Shown here in pieces: positions 22,052-34,263 of a DNA stretch of 64,000 nt (position 1 is the first letter of the stretch; each line of letters starts with the position of its first letter). Made by a program: the position numbers and the translations under genes. Below the pieces are notes generated by a model. That model saw only the letters and a program-made list of their open reading frames with translations. It ran no database searches and was not told the origin of the DNA. Source of the stretch: Ampullaceana balthica (lineage: Eukaryota; Mollusca; Gastropoda; Lymnaeidae); assembly GCA_944989445.1 (NCBI GenBank), contig CALYLW010000559.1, forward strand, positions 976,166 to 1,040,165, in the 5' to 3' direction.

Positions 22052-24036
22052 CTTTGGTATATTTTTGTCATACAACTTTCAGCAATGTATCATCAAGATG
22101 ACCAAGAAGAAGCCTTTTCATGGGATACTTTAATGGTTTCACTACACTATCCTGCGCACACAATAATTTTATAGAAGCAGAACCATAACAGGATATTTAC
22201 TATTTCATTGATTTGATTTGAGCCTGTTTAAACTATGAATAATTTCATTCCCATGAATTTGGTTGTCTATAGGTGTTTTAAGCGCCCAACAAATGTTAAT
22301 GTTTTTTTTAAACACAATAAACTGCTGAATCAGGGGAACGTAAAATAAGACTGAGACTGGGCAAAACAAATCTAGAAAAACATGGTATTTTATCTTGATT
22401 TTCCTTTGGTCTTATATCAATTTTTGATGAATACACTTGCTCATAAATAAATAAATGAATTATTTGAAACAAAAAGTATCATCATCCCTATATATATTGC
22501 GCCTAAGCGCGCCCGAAGCCGTGTGTATGCGTGCTCGCTATGCGGGGTAACTTCCGAAAATAAAATAAATGATTGAAAATTAAGACGTAAAATAATAAAA
22601 GTTTTGGTGTCGAGATTAACAAGACGGCGTTTCTCGCCATAAAATATTGTGACTTTTACGTCATAGTTCGAGCTCCTATTAATTTGTAAAATGGAAACAA
22701 AGTAAAAAGGGGCCGCGGTTATTTCAATATGATTTTTTAAATGATACTATCCATCTCTGTGTGTGTTTATCTTTGTGTGTGCACGTAGTTGAATTAGTGA
22801 GTGTGTGTGTGTGTGTTTGTTGTGAACTAAATGTGATGAAACTGTTTATTTTTATGTCTGGTAATGTTGCGCCTCTAACAAGATTACGTATATCTTTTTT
22901 TAAAATGTTAAATAATTAATATATATTTGCAAATTACATCTTTACACTGTTTTCTTTATGTATTTTCGAGAAGTATGTCATCCAGCCGTTCGAAAAATTT
23001 ATTTGGTTTAATCTGTCTACAACAGTCTACATTTATGTTCAACGTTAATCTACCTAACGTTTTGTTTACAAATCATAGTCACTGTTTTCTTTAGCATAAT
23101 ATTTTAGCAATATTTATATAGATATACTATTATTTTGTTTATTATCAAATACACTGTATCATTTTACCACTGTTCGTTATATCCTGATATATGCTTAAAT
23201 TTAAATGATTTATGTATTTGTCATTTTAAAAATTAGTTATAAATAATCAAGTACTAATAATTTATTATATGTATTAGAGATAAAAGGCACGTGAGTGAAA
23301 CAAGATACCGACCGAACCCTATAGCACAGCCACTGTTAATATTCTTGTTGTATTAATTAAGCAACATGCCAGGTAAATTGAATTTATAAATAGAAAAATG
23401 CGTGAAGCAAGTGATTAGTGATGAAAGAATGCTAATGTTTCTTAGGTGGGAGATTTATTTTAATTTTAAATAGTTTACGTGATTTTTTTTTCTGGAACGA
23501 TCGCTCCATAAACTGCCCCCCACGCCCCCAACCCCCATCCCCCCCCCAAAAAAAAATAATAAAAAATCAATTTAAAAAAAACATTTAATAAAAAAATATT
23601 TAAAAAAAGATGGATTGAAAAAAAAATGGTCGGTACTATTAAAGATAAAAATGGATTATATATAGAAGTTATATGCATGGACCTAAGAGTGTAGGTAATA
23701 AGTAGATCAGTTATTTTTATATTGAGTTAGTACAAAAAAACTAATTGGAACCTAAAGCATGTTGGCGCCTTCGATAATATAGAATGCACCAACAAAGTGT
23801 CCACGTTTAAATATTAATTATACATTTAATTTTCGATATCAATGTATAACATCCCTTATTCGGTGTATGAGATTAACAATTGGTTTGTGTGATGCGTTTT
23901 AGCAACAAATCCATTTGTCAAGTTATGCTTCAGTTTAGCGTTTGTTTTTCTTTTATAGCTTTAAAAAATACTTACAAATCTGACCCCCCCCCCAACACAA
24001 TAGTTTTTGTTAAATGCATCTTAGACTGAATTTGAA
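22052..24036. other. AT-rich DNA, no gene recognised
   Basis: Holds a short (GT)n at 22,800-22,816, a C-rich patch at 23,515-23,547 and A/T runs. Nothing coding that I can support. Confidence 0.55.
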
Positions 24037-26141
24037 AAACTTTGCGTGTGTGTGTGTGTATGTGTATGCATGTCCTTTATAGCTGACTAAAGCATTCATC
24101 CGATCGTCATGAAATTGTTGGAAACTGTTAAGTACCTACCTGGGATGGTAACTGGCAACTTTTTTATCTAAATTTAACACTCATGGGGCACCGGGAGCCC
24201 ATAATGTAATTTTTTGCTAATATGAGCTATATAAAAATTAGTTGATGCGCTAGCTACTGTGTAAATTGTTGGATCTTAACTTGTATATGACAACTTGATA
24301 GCCAATATTAAAATACTATAGGGCACTGAACTGCAAATAGTCATTCCTTTGGGGCTGGGGGCCCAAAAATTCACATTTCTTAAACGTTTAAGATTTTATT
24401 CACCATTCAGTCATTAACAATCTTGACAAATAATGACACATGTATCCATTATTATACAAATTGAAATGAACAGGGGTTTTGAAGTTTATATCTTGCACTG
24501 AATGGGCCCCGGGACCCTTAATGTCTATTTTTGCTTATATAAGATATATAAAAATTAGTTTATGCGTTAGCTACTGAGTAAATGAATGGATCTAAACCAA
24601 AATTTGAATACAAAAACTTGGTAGCCCATATTAAAATACTATAGGGCACATAAGTTCAAATGTCCATTCCTTCGGGGCCGGGCGTCCCCAATGTCATTTT
24701 TTCGTATATGTTTAATGTATTTTCCCCCATTCAATTTTTCACGATCTTGAGGAATATATCTATGAGGAGACGTAATTAAATGAAAAGGTTTTTGAAATTT
24801 ACATCTATCACCAAATGGACCCAGGGGCCCTAAATGTCCTTTTTTTCATATATCTATCTATATATATATATAAATCAAAGTATGTCTGTGTGTGTGTGTG
24901 TGCATGTCCTTTATAGCTGACTAAACTATTCATGCGATCGTCGTGAAATTGATGGAGACTGTTGAGTACCCAAATGGGATGGTAACTGGCAACTTTATTT
25001 TCTAAATTTAACACTCTTGGGGCACCGGGGGCCCATAATGTCATTTGTTGTTTACATGAGCTATATAAAAACTAATTTAAGCGCTAGCTACTGTGTACAT
25101 TATTGGATCTTATCGAAAATTTGTACATGACAATTTGATAGCCAATATTAAAATACTATAGGGCAGTAAACTGCTAATATTCATTCCTTTGGGGCTGGTG
25201 GCCCAAAAATTCACATTTCTTAAACGTTTAAGATTTTATTCATCATTCAGTCATTAACAATCTTGACAAATAATGACACATGTACCCATTATTATACAAG
25301 TTGAAATGAACAGAGGTTTTGAAATTTATATCTTGCCCAGAGTGGGCCCTGGAACCTTAATGGCGTTTTTATCTTATATGAGCTATATAAAAATTAGTTT
25401 CTACGTTAGCTACTTAGTAAATGAATAGATCTTCACCAAACTTTGCATTCAAAAACTTGGTAGCCTATATTAAAATACTATAGACACTGAACTTCTAATG
25501 CCAATATCTTCGGGGCTGGGGCCCCAAATATCTTTTTTCGTATATGTTTAAGATATTTTTCCTATTTACTTTTTAAGGAGCTTGAGAAATATAGCCACAA
25601 TAAAAATGAAATAAAATGAACATGTTTTTGAAATTGACCTCTTGCACCGAATGGGCCAGGGGCCCCTTAATGTTATTTTCCCCCTATTTTAGGTATATAA
25701 AGAGTAGTTAAAGAGTTAGATATTGAGAAAATAACTGGATTTTGACAAAACTTAGAATATAAAAACTTAAGATCCTATATTACTATAGGGCACTGAACTC
25801 TTAATTTCCATTCCTTCGAAAAAGTCTTTTTAGTGAACTTTAATCATTGTATTCCCTATTCAATTTTACACGTTATTGATGAATATAGCTTGAGTACAAT
25901 GGCAATAAAAAACTATAATATCACTCATTTTGGGCCGGGGCCCTTAATATCGTTTCTTCTTTTGTACGCTATTTAATTAATTTAATTATTAATTTATTTA
26001 TCCGTTTGCTATGAAACTTGGACTTTTTTTTCACACTTCCACGAAGGTTTCTTCAGAATTGTTTTTAAACATACCACTCATTGGTTTTTTAAATTGTATT
26101 CATATTTACTTTGATCGTTGCAACGCACGACGGGTCTGCTA
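24037..26141 (+). repeat. left arm of a 5 kb imperfect palindrome
   Basis: Starts in (GT)n followed by CATGTCCTTTATAGCTGACT and ends with GATCGTTGCAACGCACGACG next to the centre. The body consists of diverged units of about 320 bp, each with an ACTATAGGGCAC box (24,319; 24,641; 25,157; 25,487; 25,785) and GC-rich boxes such as GGGCCCCGGGACCC in AT-rich surroundings. A second (GT)n plus CCTTTATAGCTGACT start at 24,885-24,925 shows that the arm is two nested modules. No coding capacity. Confidence 0.75.
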
Positions 26142-26590
26142 TTCCTTTATATACGAGATATATATAAAAGAATGTTCATTATAATACGCAGCGCACGACA
26201 ATCCAAAATTTAATTACGTCTCGTAAAACATGTTTAACATAATGCGCACCGATCGGGAATATATTTTTTAAAAATTATCGTCCATATAATACGCACAGTA
26301 TCGCGCAACAGGAGAGTATTAAAAAGGCCGTTCAATATAATACGCACCGTGACACTCTTATCTCAAAAATTAACATGATACATAGAAATAAATATAATAA
26401 TATAAAAATTCAATAATTTAATGACAGTACTTGCAATCGATCTGAAATTTTGATACATCGTTTTTATCATTGGCACGGAAGTGACTACAACATTTCAGCT
26501 TGCTAGCTTACGAGGAAGGGGTTAAAAATCGATCCGAAGTTTTTTCGACAAACAAACAAGCAACCAGACACCACGAGTTAATATATAGGA
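26142..26590. mobile_element. palindrome centre: short inverted-terminal element, copy 3
   Basis: Bounded by TCCTTTATAT and ATATATAGGA. The interior (ATAATACGCAGCGCACGACA; TTTCAGCTTGCTAGC) is close to the copies at 48.8 and 49.4 kb. It sits exactly between the two arms, whose inner ends are inverted copies of the GCAACGCACGACGGGTCTGC motif. Confidence 0.6.
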
Positions 26591-29095
26591 CTAGCAGACC
26601 CATCGTGCGCTGCAACGATCTCAGTAAAAAGCAATACATATATAGATAAAAAAGAAATTACTTTAAGGGTCACCAGGCCCATCAGTTTAACATATGAATT
26701 TCGAAAATCTGTTCATTTTCATTACAAATATAGAAATATATTTATCTATATTGCTCAAAATCGTGTAAAATTGAATGAGGAATACAATATACTAAAAGTT
26801 TAGTAAAAACACATTTAGGGCCCCCAGCCCCGAGGAAATGGACATTAGGAGTTCAGTGCCCTAAAGTAATTTAATATAGGTTCTTAAGTTTTTATATACC
26901 AATATACCAAGTTTGTTCAAAATCCAGTTATTTTCTAATTGTCTAACAATAAAACTAATTTTTATTTAGCTAATATAAGAAAAAAATACATTAAGGGGCC
27001 CCCGGGCCCATTCGGTTTAAGATGTACATTTTGAAACCTGTTTCAAAGACTTTGGGGCCCCCCGCTTCGAAGGAATGGAAATTAAGAGTTCAGTGCCCTA
27101 TAGTAATATAGGCTCTTAAGTTTTTATATTCTAAGTTTTGTCAAAATCCAGTTATTTTCTCAATATCTAACTCTTAAACTACTTTTTATATACCTAAAAT
27201 AGGGGGAAAATAACATTAAGGGGCGCCTGGCCCATTCGGTGCAAGAGGTCAATTTCAAAAACCTGTTCATTTTAGTTCATTTTTATTGTGGCTATATTTC
27301 TCAAGCTCTTTAAAAAGTAAAGGGAATGGACATTAGGAGTTAAGTGCCCTATAGTAATGTAATATAGGCTCTAAAGTTTTTATATACTAAGTTTGGTCAA
27401 AATCCAGTTATTTCGCATTATTTAACACTTAAAGTAATTTTTTTATCTAGCCAATATAGGAAAAATAAAAGAAATTAAGGGGCCCCAGGGCCTATGCAGT
27501 GCAAGATGTCAATTTCAAAAACCTTTTCATTTTAATTTAGTTTCTCAAGATCGTTATAACGTGAATGGGGAAAATATCTTAAACATATACGAAAAAAGAC
27601 ATTTGGGGTCCCCGGCCCCGAAGAAATTGACATTAGAAGTTAAGTGCCCTGAAGTATTTTAATATGGGATACCAAGTTTTTGAAAACAAAGTTTGGTTAA
27701 GATCCATTCATTCACTTAGTACCTAACGCATAAACTAAATTTTAAATAGCTTATATAAGCAAAAAATGACACTAAGGGCCCCAGGGCCCATTATTTGGAA
27801 GACATAAATTTCAAAACAGCTGTTCGTTTCAATATGGATAATAATGGATGCATTTATCATTATTGTTCAAGATCTTTAATAAATATATGGGAAATAAATC
27901 CTTAAAAATTGAAGAAAAATGCATTTTGGGCCCTAGGCCCAAGTTTATTGCCCTATAGTATTTTAGTATTGGCTGTCAAGTTTTTATATACAAATTTTAG
28001 TTAAGATCCATTAATTATCACAGTAGCTAACGCTTAAAATAATTTTTATGTAGCTCATTTAAGCAAAACATGGCATTAGGGGCCCCGGCACCCCATGAGT
28101 GTTAAATTTAGGAAAAAAAAGTTGCCAGTTACCATCCCAGGTGGGTACTCAACAGTCTCCAAAAATTTATCCACGATCGGATGAATAGTTTAGTCAGCTA
28201 TAAAGGACATGCATACACACACACAGACATGCTTTGATTTATATATAAATAATAGATATAAGAAAAAAAAAGACATTTAGAGCCCCTGGGCTCATTTGGT
28301 GATAGATGTAAATTTCACAAACATTTTCATTTTAATTAAGTTTCCTCATAGATATATTCCTCAAGATCGTGAAAAATTGAATGGAGGAAAATACATTAAA
28401 CATATTCGAAGAAAAGACATTGGGGGCCCCCGGCCCCGGAGGAATGGACATTTGAAGTTATGTGCCCTATAGTATTTTAATATGGGCTACCATGTTTGTG
28501 TATTCAAATTTTGGTTTAGATCCATTCATTTACTCAGTAGCTAAAGCATAAACTAATTTTTATATATCTTATATAAGCAAAAAAAGACATTAAGGGCCCC
28601 GGGGCCCATTCAGTGCAAGATATAAATTTCAAAACCCCTGTTCATTTCAATTTGTATAATAATGGATACATGTGTCATTATTTGTCAAGATTGTTAATGA
28701 CTGAATGGTGAATAAAATCTTAAACGTTTAAGAAATGTGAATTTTTGGGCCACCAGCCCCAAAGGAATGACTATTTGCAGTTCAGTGCCCTATAGTATTT
28801 TAATATTGGCTATCAAGTTGTCATATACAAAGTTTGGTTAAGATACAACAATTTACACAGTAGCTAGCGCTTAAACTAATTTTAATATAGCTCATATAAG
28901 CAAAAAATGACATTATGGGCTCCCGGTGCCCCATGAGTGATAAAATTAGAAAAAAAAGTTGCCAGTTACCATCCCAGGTAGGTACTTAACAGTCTCCGAA
29001 AATTTCATGACGATCGGATGAATGGTTTAGTCAGCTATAAAGGACATGCACACACACACACACAGACATACTTTGATTTATATATATAGAGAGAT
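26591..29095 (-). repeat. right arm of the 5 kb imperfect palindrome
   Basis: Reverse-complement counterpart of the left arm. It begins AGCAGACCCATCGTGCGCTG and ends with AGTCAGCTATAAAGGACATG plus (CA)n at 29,033-29,064. GTTCAGTGCCCTATAGT-type boxes occur near 26,850, 27,091, 27,339, 27,642, 27,950, 28,459 and 28,781, so this arm has two more units than the left. An internal (CA)n at 28,213-28,224 mirrors the nested start seen on the left. Confidence 0.75.
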
Positions 29096-31570
29096 TTATA
29101 GTCAAAAAGTTGTTTTTTACGGGGTTTTTGTTTGTTTGTTTATTGATTTGTTCACTTAAAAACTAATCGATACATTTTGATATACTTTTAGCCCTGGGCC
29201 TTAAAATAATGTTAAGCGATAAATTGATTATTTGTAAAAGAAAAACTCAGTAGTATCCAATTAAAAATTGTCCAAACATAATTGTATATAAATAATTTTC
29301 AATAAGATTTAATTTGTATTATTTTTAATCTATTGTTTAGGTACGGTTTTCGTTGTATACATGCTGTTAGGTTCTATAGTGCGAACCAAAAATTACTGCA
29401 CCAAATATTACTCTTTTCGAACATCCCGCATAAAATTGTTCAATAAATGAATGAAATAAAAATAAAATAAAAAAGGAAAGTTCTGTATTACGTTATTTTT
29501 TAATCTGATGAGTATTTATTTTGAAAACGTCCGGCATTTTTGACGTGAGATACGCTAGTAATGTCATAAGACTTGAATTCACTTAGAATTTAATTAAAAT
29601 TGGGGAAAACATAATTCACAAATTTTGATATCTAAAATAAAACATAAGAAATGTTAAATGACATCATTTTTTAAATATTTTTTTTTAATTAAGTGGAAAA
29701 TAAACTTTGAATTTAAATTGCTCGTTTAGAAATAATGGACTATATTGCACATTATTTATCTGATGTTGTGATTCGATATTGTCTAAAACACCAAACATCC
29801 ATTGAACAACTTCGGGTTTGAATCCCTGAGGTGTACCAAATTTTTGTTAAAACATGAAACATCCATTCGATACTGAAATGAAAATTTATGGAAATTAAAA
29901 GATTAATTTGGAGACGGTGAACTTGCTGTGCAATTATAAAGCAACAATAAAATCTCAATTTTACTATATAGTGAAAAGCTTTAGAGAATTTTCAAAACAA
30001 AATTACGAGTGAGCGTATATGTTATACATATTATATATGTTCCTGAAATACTCATTCAAACATTTGGCTAAAGGAATTTCTCTTTTTGTTCCCAAAACAA
30101 TGGAATTCTCTTCATTTACTAATTACACTACTTCAATCAAACAACGACAAATTAATTTTTTTACGATAAACGTATCATATGTGTAACGAACTGTCATTAT
30201 ATGTTGTAGTTAGGATAGATATGTTTTAAATTTAAATTGATAATTATATGTGCGTTAACATTTGTACCATACTGTCACTATATGTTGTATATAGGATTAA
30301 AAAAGTTTCACATGGGAATGTATGTGTGTTATTATATGTAAAGAGCTGTGAACCAGTTTCTTACTAGGGAACAGCGCTATTTAAATTATCAATGCATTAT
30401 TATTATTATTGCTATACAGCATAAAAATTGTATTTTTGTGTCGCATTTATATGTTAATCAGAAGAGCATAACATTCCCTGTCTCAAATTCCTAGAGTTAA
30501 AATTTCATGCATATGTTTCACATAGATTACTCTTAAAAAAATATTCATTTTGGACCATTTAGATTCCCTTATATGTGAACAGGGCCGAAATTATGTTATT
30601 TTAATGACATCAATAAGGAAGGGAGAATAATTTAATCTTTACCGAGTAACTCCAATATAATAGATTATCACCCCTCCGAAACGTTCTCTGATAACAAACG
30701 GCAAAACCGTAGTCTTTAAGTATAACATTTTTATTTAATAAATGTATTTGAATAAATTTTATACTGTAGTTGTCCATTGTCGTTGGTTTAACTTGCTGGT
30801 TTTAAATACTGTTATCAATGTTTAACATATTTGTCATCAACATCTTTTTTTTTCTGATGAAAAGTCACATCAAGATGTGCATTTATGGTGTCTACTGGAC
30901 AGGGAAAACAGGTCACACTACGCACCCCAGTCAAACCTTTGGTCTAACATCTGATAAAACTGTTGGACTTGGTGCATCTGAACTTCAAGGAAAAACTTAA
31001 CGGTTTGTGCTTCCAGTTTTTTAAAATTATATCTTAAACAATTTTTTTTTCTTGGAGGAAAGTCTTGTAAAGTAAAATCTACGATGGAAACGTTTATGGC
31101 GTTTGAGGTGGCAGACGAGAAGTTTAAGTCATAAATCTATGAGAAGCAATACGTTCTACAAACTTACCCTAAATTACCGTGTACGTCATCACTACATAAT
31201 TTGTAAGCATCATAATCTAGACAAAGGCATACACTTTTCAGAGCTGCAAATTTCTAAAGCAGTTTGTAGCGTGTCCAAATAATTTAGAGTCAGTTCTTCT
31301 ATGAAACTGTTAGATTTTTTTAGATCAGTGTCTTTCTGAGAGGTGCGTCAAAGAAAAAACTGGAGTTGAACAGTTTACAAACGGGTTTTGGTTTGCAATA
31401 TGTGGAATTTCTTTTTTTATGAACGAATAAATGTTGACAACAACAATTAAGATTGGTTGAATTCGTGGTTAGACAATGTATCATGAAAAGTGGGATATAA
31501 AGGTAAACAATTGAAAGCTAAAGGTTAGAAACAAATGTGTATATGGGTCCAATATGTGTCAGTGTTGAAA
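29096..31570. other. AT-rich DNA, no gene recognised
   Basis: The sequence at about 29,096-29,130 (TTTATAGTCAAAAA then TTTACGGGG) is the reverse complement of the leader that precedes the inverted-terminal elements. The rest, including the plus frame at 30,818-31,000, shows no recognisable protein or RNA. Confidence 0.5.
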
Positions 31571-31574
31571 ATAT

Positions 31575-31958
31575 GCTAGTAATATAGGATATAGGCTGGC
31601 AGTATAGGATATAGGCTGGCAGTATAGGATATAGGCTGGCAGTATAGGATATAGCTGGCCGTATAGGATATAGTCTGGCAGTATAGGATATAGGCTGCCA
31701 GTATGGGATATAGGCTGGCAGTATAGGATATAGCCTGGCCGTATAGGATATAGGCTGGCATTATAGGATATAGCCTGGAGTATGGGATATAGCCTAGTCG
31801 TATATGATATAGGCTGGCAGTATAGGATATATATGCTGGCAGTATGTGATATAGGCTGGCAGTATAGGATATAGGCTGGCAGTATAGGATATAGCCTGGC
31901 CGTATAGGATATAGGCTGGCAGTAAGTGATGTAGGCTGGCAGTATGGGATGTAGGCGT
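31575..31958. repeat. 20 bp minisatellite, about 19 units
   Basis: Tandem copies of TATAGGATATAGGCTGGCAG with point variants (GGCCG, GCCTGG, TATGGGATG). The minus-strand open frame across it is only the repeat translated. Confidence 0.9.
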
Positions 31959-32198
31959 CAATAGGTTAGTAAGAGGCGTAGTTAGAACATTAGATATTCA
32001 CTCGAAAGATATTCTTAATAAACGCATTATTGAATGCTGAGGATTAATTCGCTAATCATTAGGTTCACTGTGTATTGTTTTTTTATTCAAAATATTTCAG
32101 TCAATTAATCAAACCACATATAGGAGCGGCCTCGTTTTACCCACGTAAAAACAATACAAATTATTAGCGACTATTTATTTACGTGACAATATAAATTA

Positions 32199-32456
32199 AA
32201 TGTCTTTGGCACCATCATCATAATCATCATCAGTGGTGCTACAGCCCATGTAGGGTCCTGGCCTGCTCCACCTTAGCCTTCCATTCGGATCGATCGATGA
32301 CTTTCCTTCTCCATGCCTGAATCCCCACCAGCTGTTGTAGGCCCGTTTCCACATCATCGATCCACCTCAGTCGTGGGCGACAAGTGAGTCGTCTGCCCCC
32401 TGGTTTCTGCCTATAAATAATTTTTGGTGCTCTACACTCTAATGTCTTTGGCACCA
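32199..32456 (-). mobile_element. 5'-truncated RTE-like LINE tail with 16 bp target-site duplication
   Basis: Minus-strand frame 32,454-32,239 contains GGRRLTCRPRLRWIDDVE, AWRRKVIDRSEWK and VEQARTLHGL before its stop, the standard C-terminus of RTE-type LINE polyproteins. After the stop comes a TGATGATGATTATGATGATG tail. The insert (32,215-32,440) is flanked by perfect direct repeats AATGTCTTTGGCACCA at 32,199-32,214 and 32,441-32,456, the target duplication of target-primed reverse transcription. The frame is open throughout, so the insertion is recent, but it lacks endonuclease and RT. Confidence 0.9.
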
Positions 32457-32554
32457 GACACCAAAGTTCACAGCAGAGAAATTCAGCAGATGAATCTCAG
32501 TAAACATCATTTCGCTTACAACACTTTACATTACAATTAGTTGTTTATTCTGGT

Positions 32555-33078
32555 TGTCAGGGGTATGAGAATCACTGTGAGTGAATGTTGTTGACAGGTA
32601 TGAACTCCTGTCACGGGAATAATGTCTGGTGATGGCTGAGCGAACTTCTGGGCACACGGGGTATGACAGAGGACACGCCAGGGTCAATCGAGACCAGTTT
32701 GGGGGGGTTAAAAGGGACGAGCTGAGGGGAGTTAGTTAGTTGTCGCAGAGTTGTGCAGACGGAACGGTCTGTGATAGACCGGGTAGTGATAGTAACACGG
32801 GGTGGACTCGGACCGAGTCGGACTTAGAGACTTCGTGTGTAAACGTGTGGCTGTAAGAGGACTTGAGCGTGGGCCCAGGATGGTCGAGTCGGACCGAGGG
32901 CATGCTCGAATATTAAGCCATTTGCAGATAGATGTATTTGATGTCTAGGCGGGACCGCCAGTTTTATACAATTGTACATAGCAGAATAAACAGTGACTTG
33001 TACCCAAATCTGGTGTCATTTCTTGTGTGCATGCGGCGGCGAGCGAGAAATAACCCACCAACAAATGAGACCCTAACA
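32555..33078 (+). repeat. 5' LTR
   Basis: 524 bp, TGTCAGG to CCCTAACA. Contains AATAAA at 32,985-32,990, about 90 bp before the end, fitting a polyadenylation signal in R, and a short perfect palindrome around CTCGGACCGAG near 32,810-32,820. Confidence 0.92.
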
Positions 33079-33096
33079 TGGGGGCCCGTGCCAACT
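33079..33096 (+). promoter_or_regulatory. primer-binding site
   Basis: TGGGGGCCCGTGCC follows the LTR without a gap. The first eleven bases resemble a tRNA-Pro-type site (TGGGGGCTCGT) with one mismatch, but the match then fades, so the primer tRNA is uncertain. Confidence 0.6.
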
Positions 33097-33796
33097 AAAA
33101 GAGTCTCAGGATTGCCAAGCACCGCCAACAACACAAGAATCGTCTTGAGAGAAACGACGAAAACACATCAGTACAGAACCTACTGTACTAGCTAGTACTA
33201 AGGGTCGGGTACATACAGTACAAGTCGCAGGAGAGTCAAGCGTAGGGCGTACGCCTCGAACCAGAACCGGTTACGAGTTACGACGAAACCTAACACCGTA
33301 ACCACATCAGCAAAAAAAACGACGTCGGAACCAGCACAGCATTGACGTCTGAACCAGCGACGAACACGGGCAGTCAAGGCGTCGACAGACGGTGCCAACT
33401 ACGAGAGAAGACGATTACAAACTGTACCGGGAGGTCAAGTTGCAGAACCAACCATCCCGCCCCAGCTACAGTGGGACCCTGAGGAGCCGAGACGTCCCAC
33501 AGCACCACAGTTCAAATCGGGACAAGACCGAGAAGATATTCAAGGTTGAGAAAAACATTACTAAGTGACAAGGAAACGGCAAAAAGTGTGACTTTGTGAA
33601 CTTCTTACGAATGGATATTTATTGTGTAATGGGACTTTCATTGTATATGGATATTATGTCTGAAATATAACCCACAGTAAGTACGTACTTAATTACTTAT
33701 AAAATAGTGTTAAATTGGGAAAGTGTGCTATAGCAAGATTGATCTGTTAGATAATATATATAGATATAGCATACTTGTCATATATAAACGAAAAAT

Positions 33797-34189
33797 ATGG
33801 AAACGAGAAGTAAAAAAACACAAGATATCGATAAAATCATAGCGGACAGTAGAGAGAGGGGAGAAAAAGAATTACAGCTAAAGCTGCAGGAGCTAAAGGA
33901 ATTTGTATTAGAGCAGTTTAGACTGTGGGAAGTGGAAGAAAAGAGACGGAAAGTAGAGGAACGCGAAGAAAAGAGAAGACAGGAAGAAGACGAACGAGAA
34001 AATAAGAGAAGACAGTTAGAAGACGAACGAGAAAATAAGAGAAGACAGGAAGAGACGGAAATAAAAAAACATGAAGAGATAATGAGAAAATTGCGGGCCG
34101 AAAGACAAAGAAGTCTAGAGAGAATATTGAAGACGGGTACAGGGACAAAAGTTATACAATTAGTGAGACGCAGGGGAATAATAAATTAA
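33797..34189 (+). CDS. ORF1: charged coiled-coil N-terminal segment of the LTR element's protein
   Basis: 130 aa starting at the first ATG after a 718-base leader (AAAAATATGG context). After METRSKKTQDIDKI it is almost wholly helical and charged, with three copies of an approximately 12-residue motif ending ENKRRQ or EKRRQ at residues about 55-95. Its last ~20 codons look unlike the rest. The overlapping -1 frame, open from 34,075, carries the continuation. I infer that the two frames were, or are, one protein of about 1,100 aa. No homology to a known Gag is visible beyond the charged coiled-coil style shared with the N-terminus of the 815 aa protein at 54.6-57.1 kb. Confidence 0.6.
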   Translation: METRSKKTQDIDKIIADSRERGEKELQLKLQELKEFVLEQFRLWEVEEKRRKVEEREEKRRQEEDERENKRRQLEDERENKRRQEETEIKKHEEIMRKLRAERQRSLERILKTGTGTKVIQLVRRRGIIN

Positions 34190-34263
34190 GTTGGACTGAA
34201 GTAGCTGAACAAAAAGAAGAAATTATCATTAAAGAAACAGAACTGGAAAATCACAAAGGTACA

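Noticed and set aside
30818..31000. Plus-strand 60-codon frame with a GKTGH string
   Set aside because: No other nucleotide-binding motif, short, in AT-rich DNA; the resemblance to a P-loop is superficial.
31576..31761. 61-codon minus frame rich in YPILPAYIL
   Set aside because: It is the 20 bp minisatellite translated.
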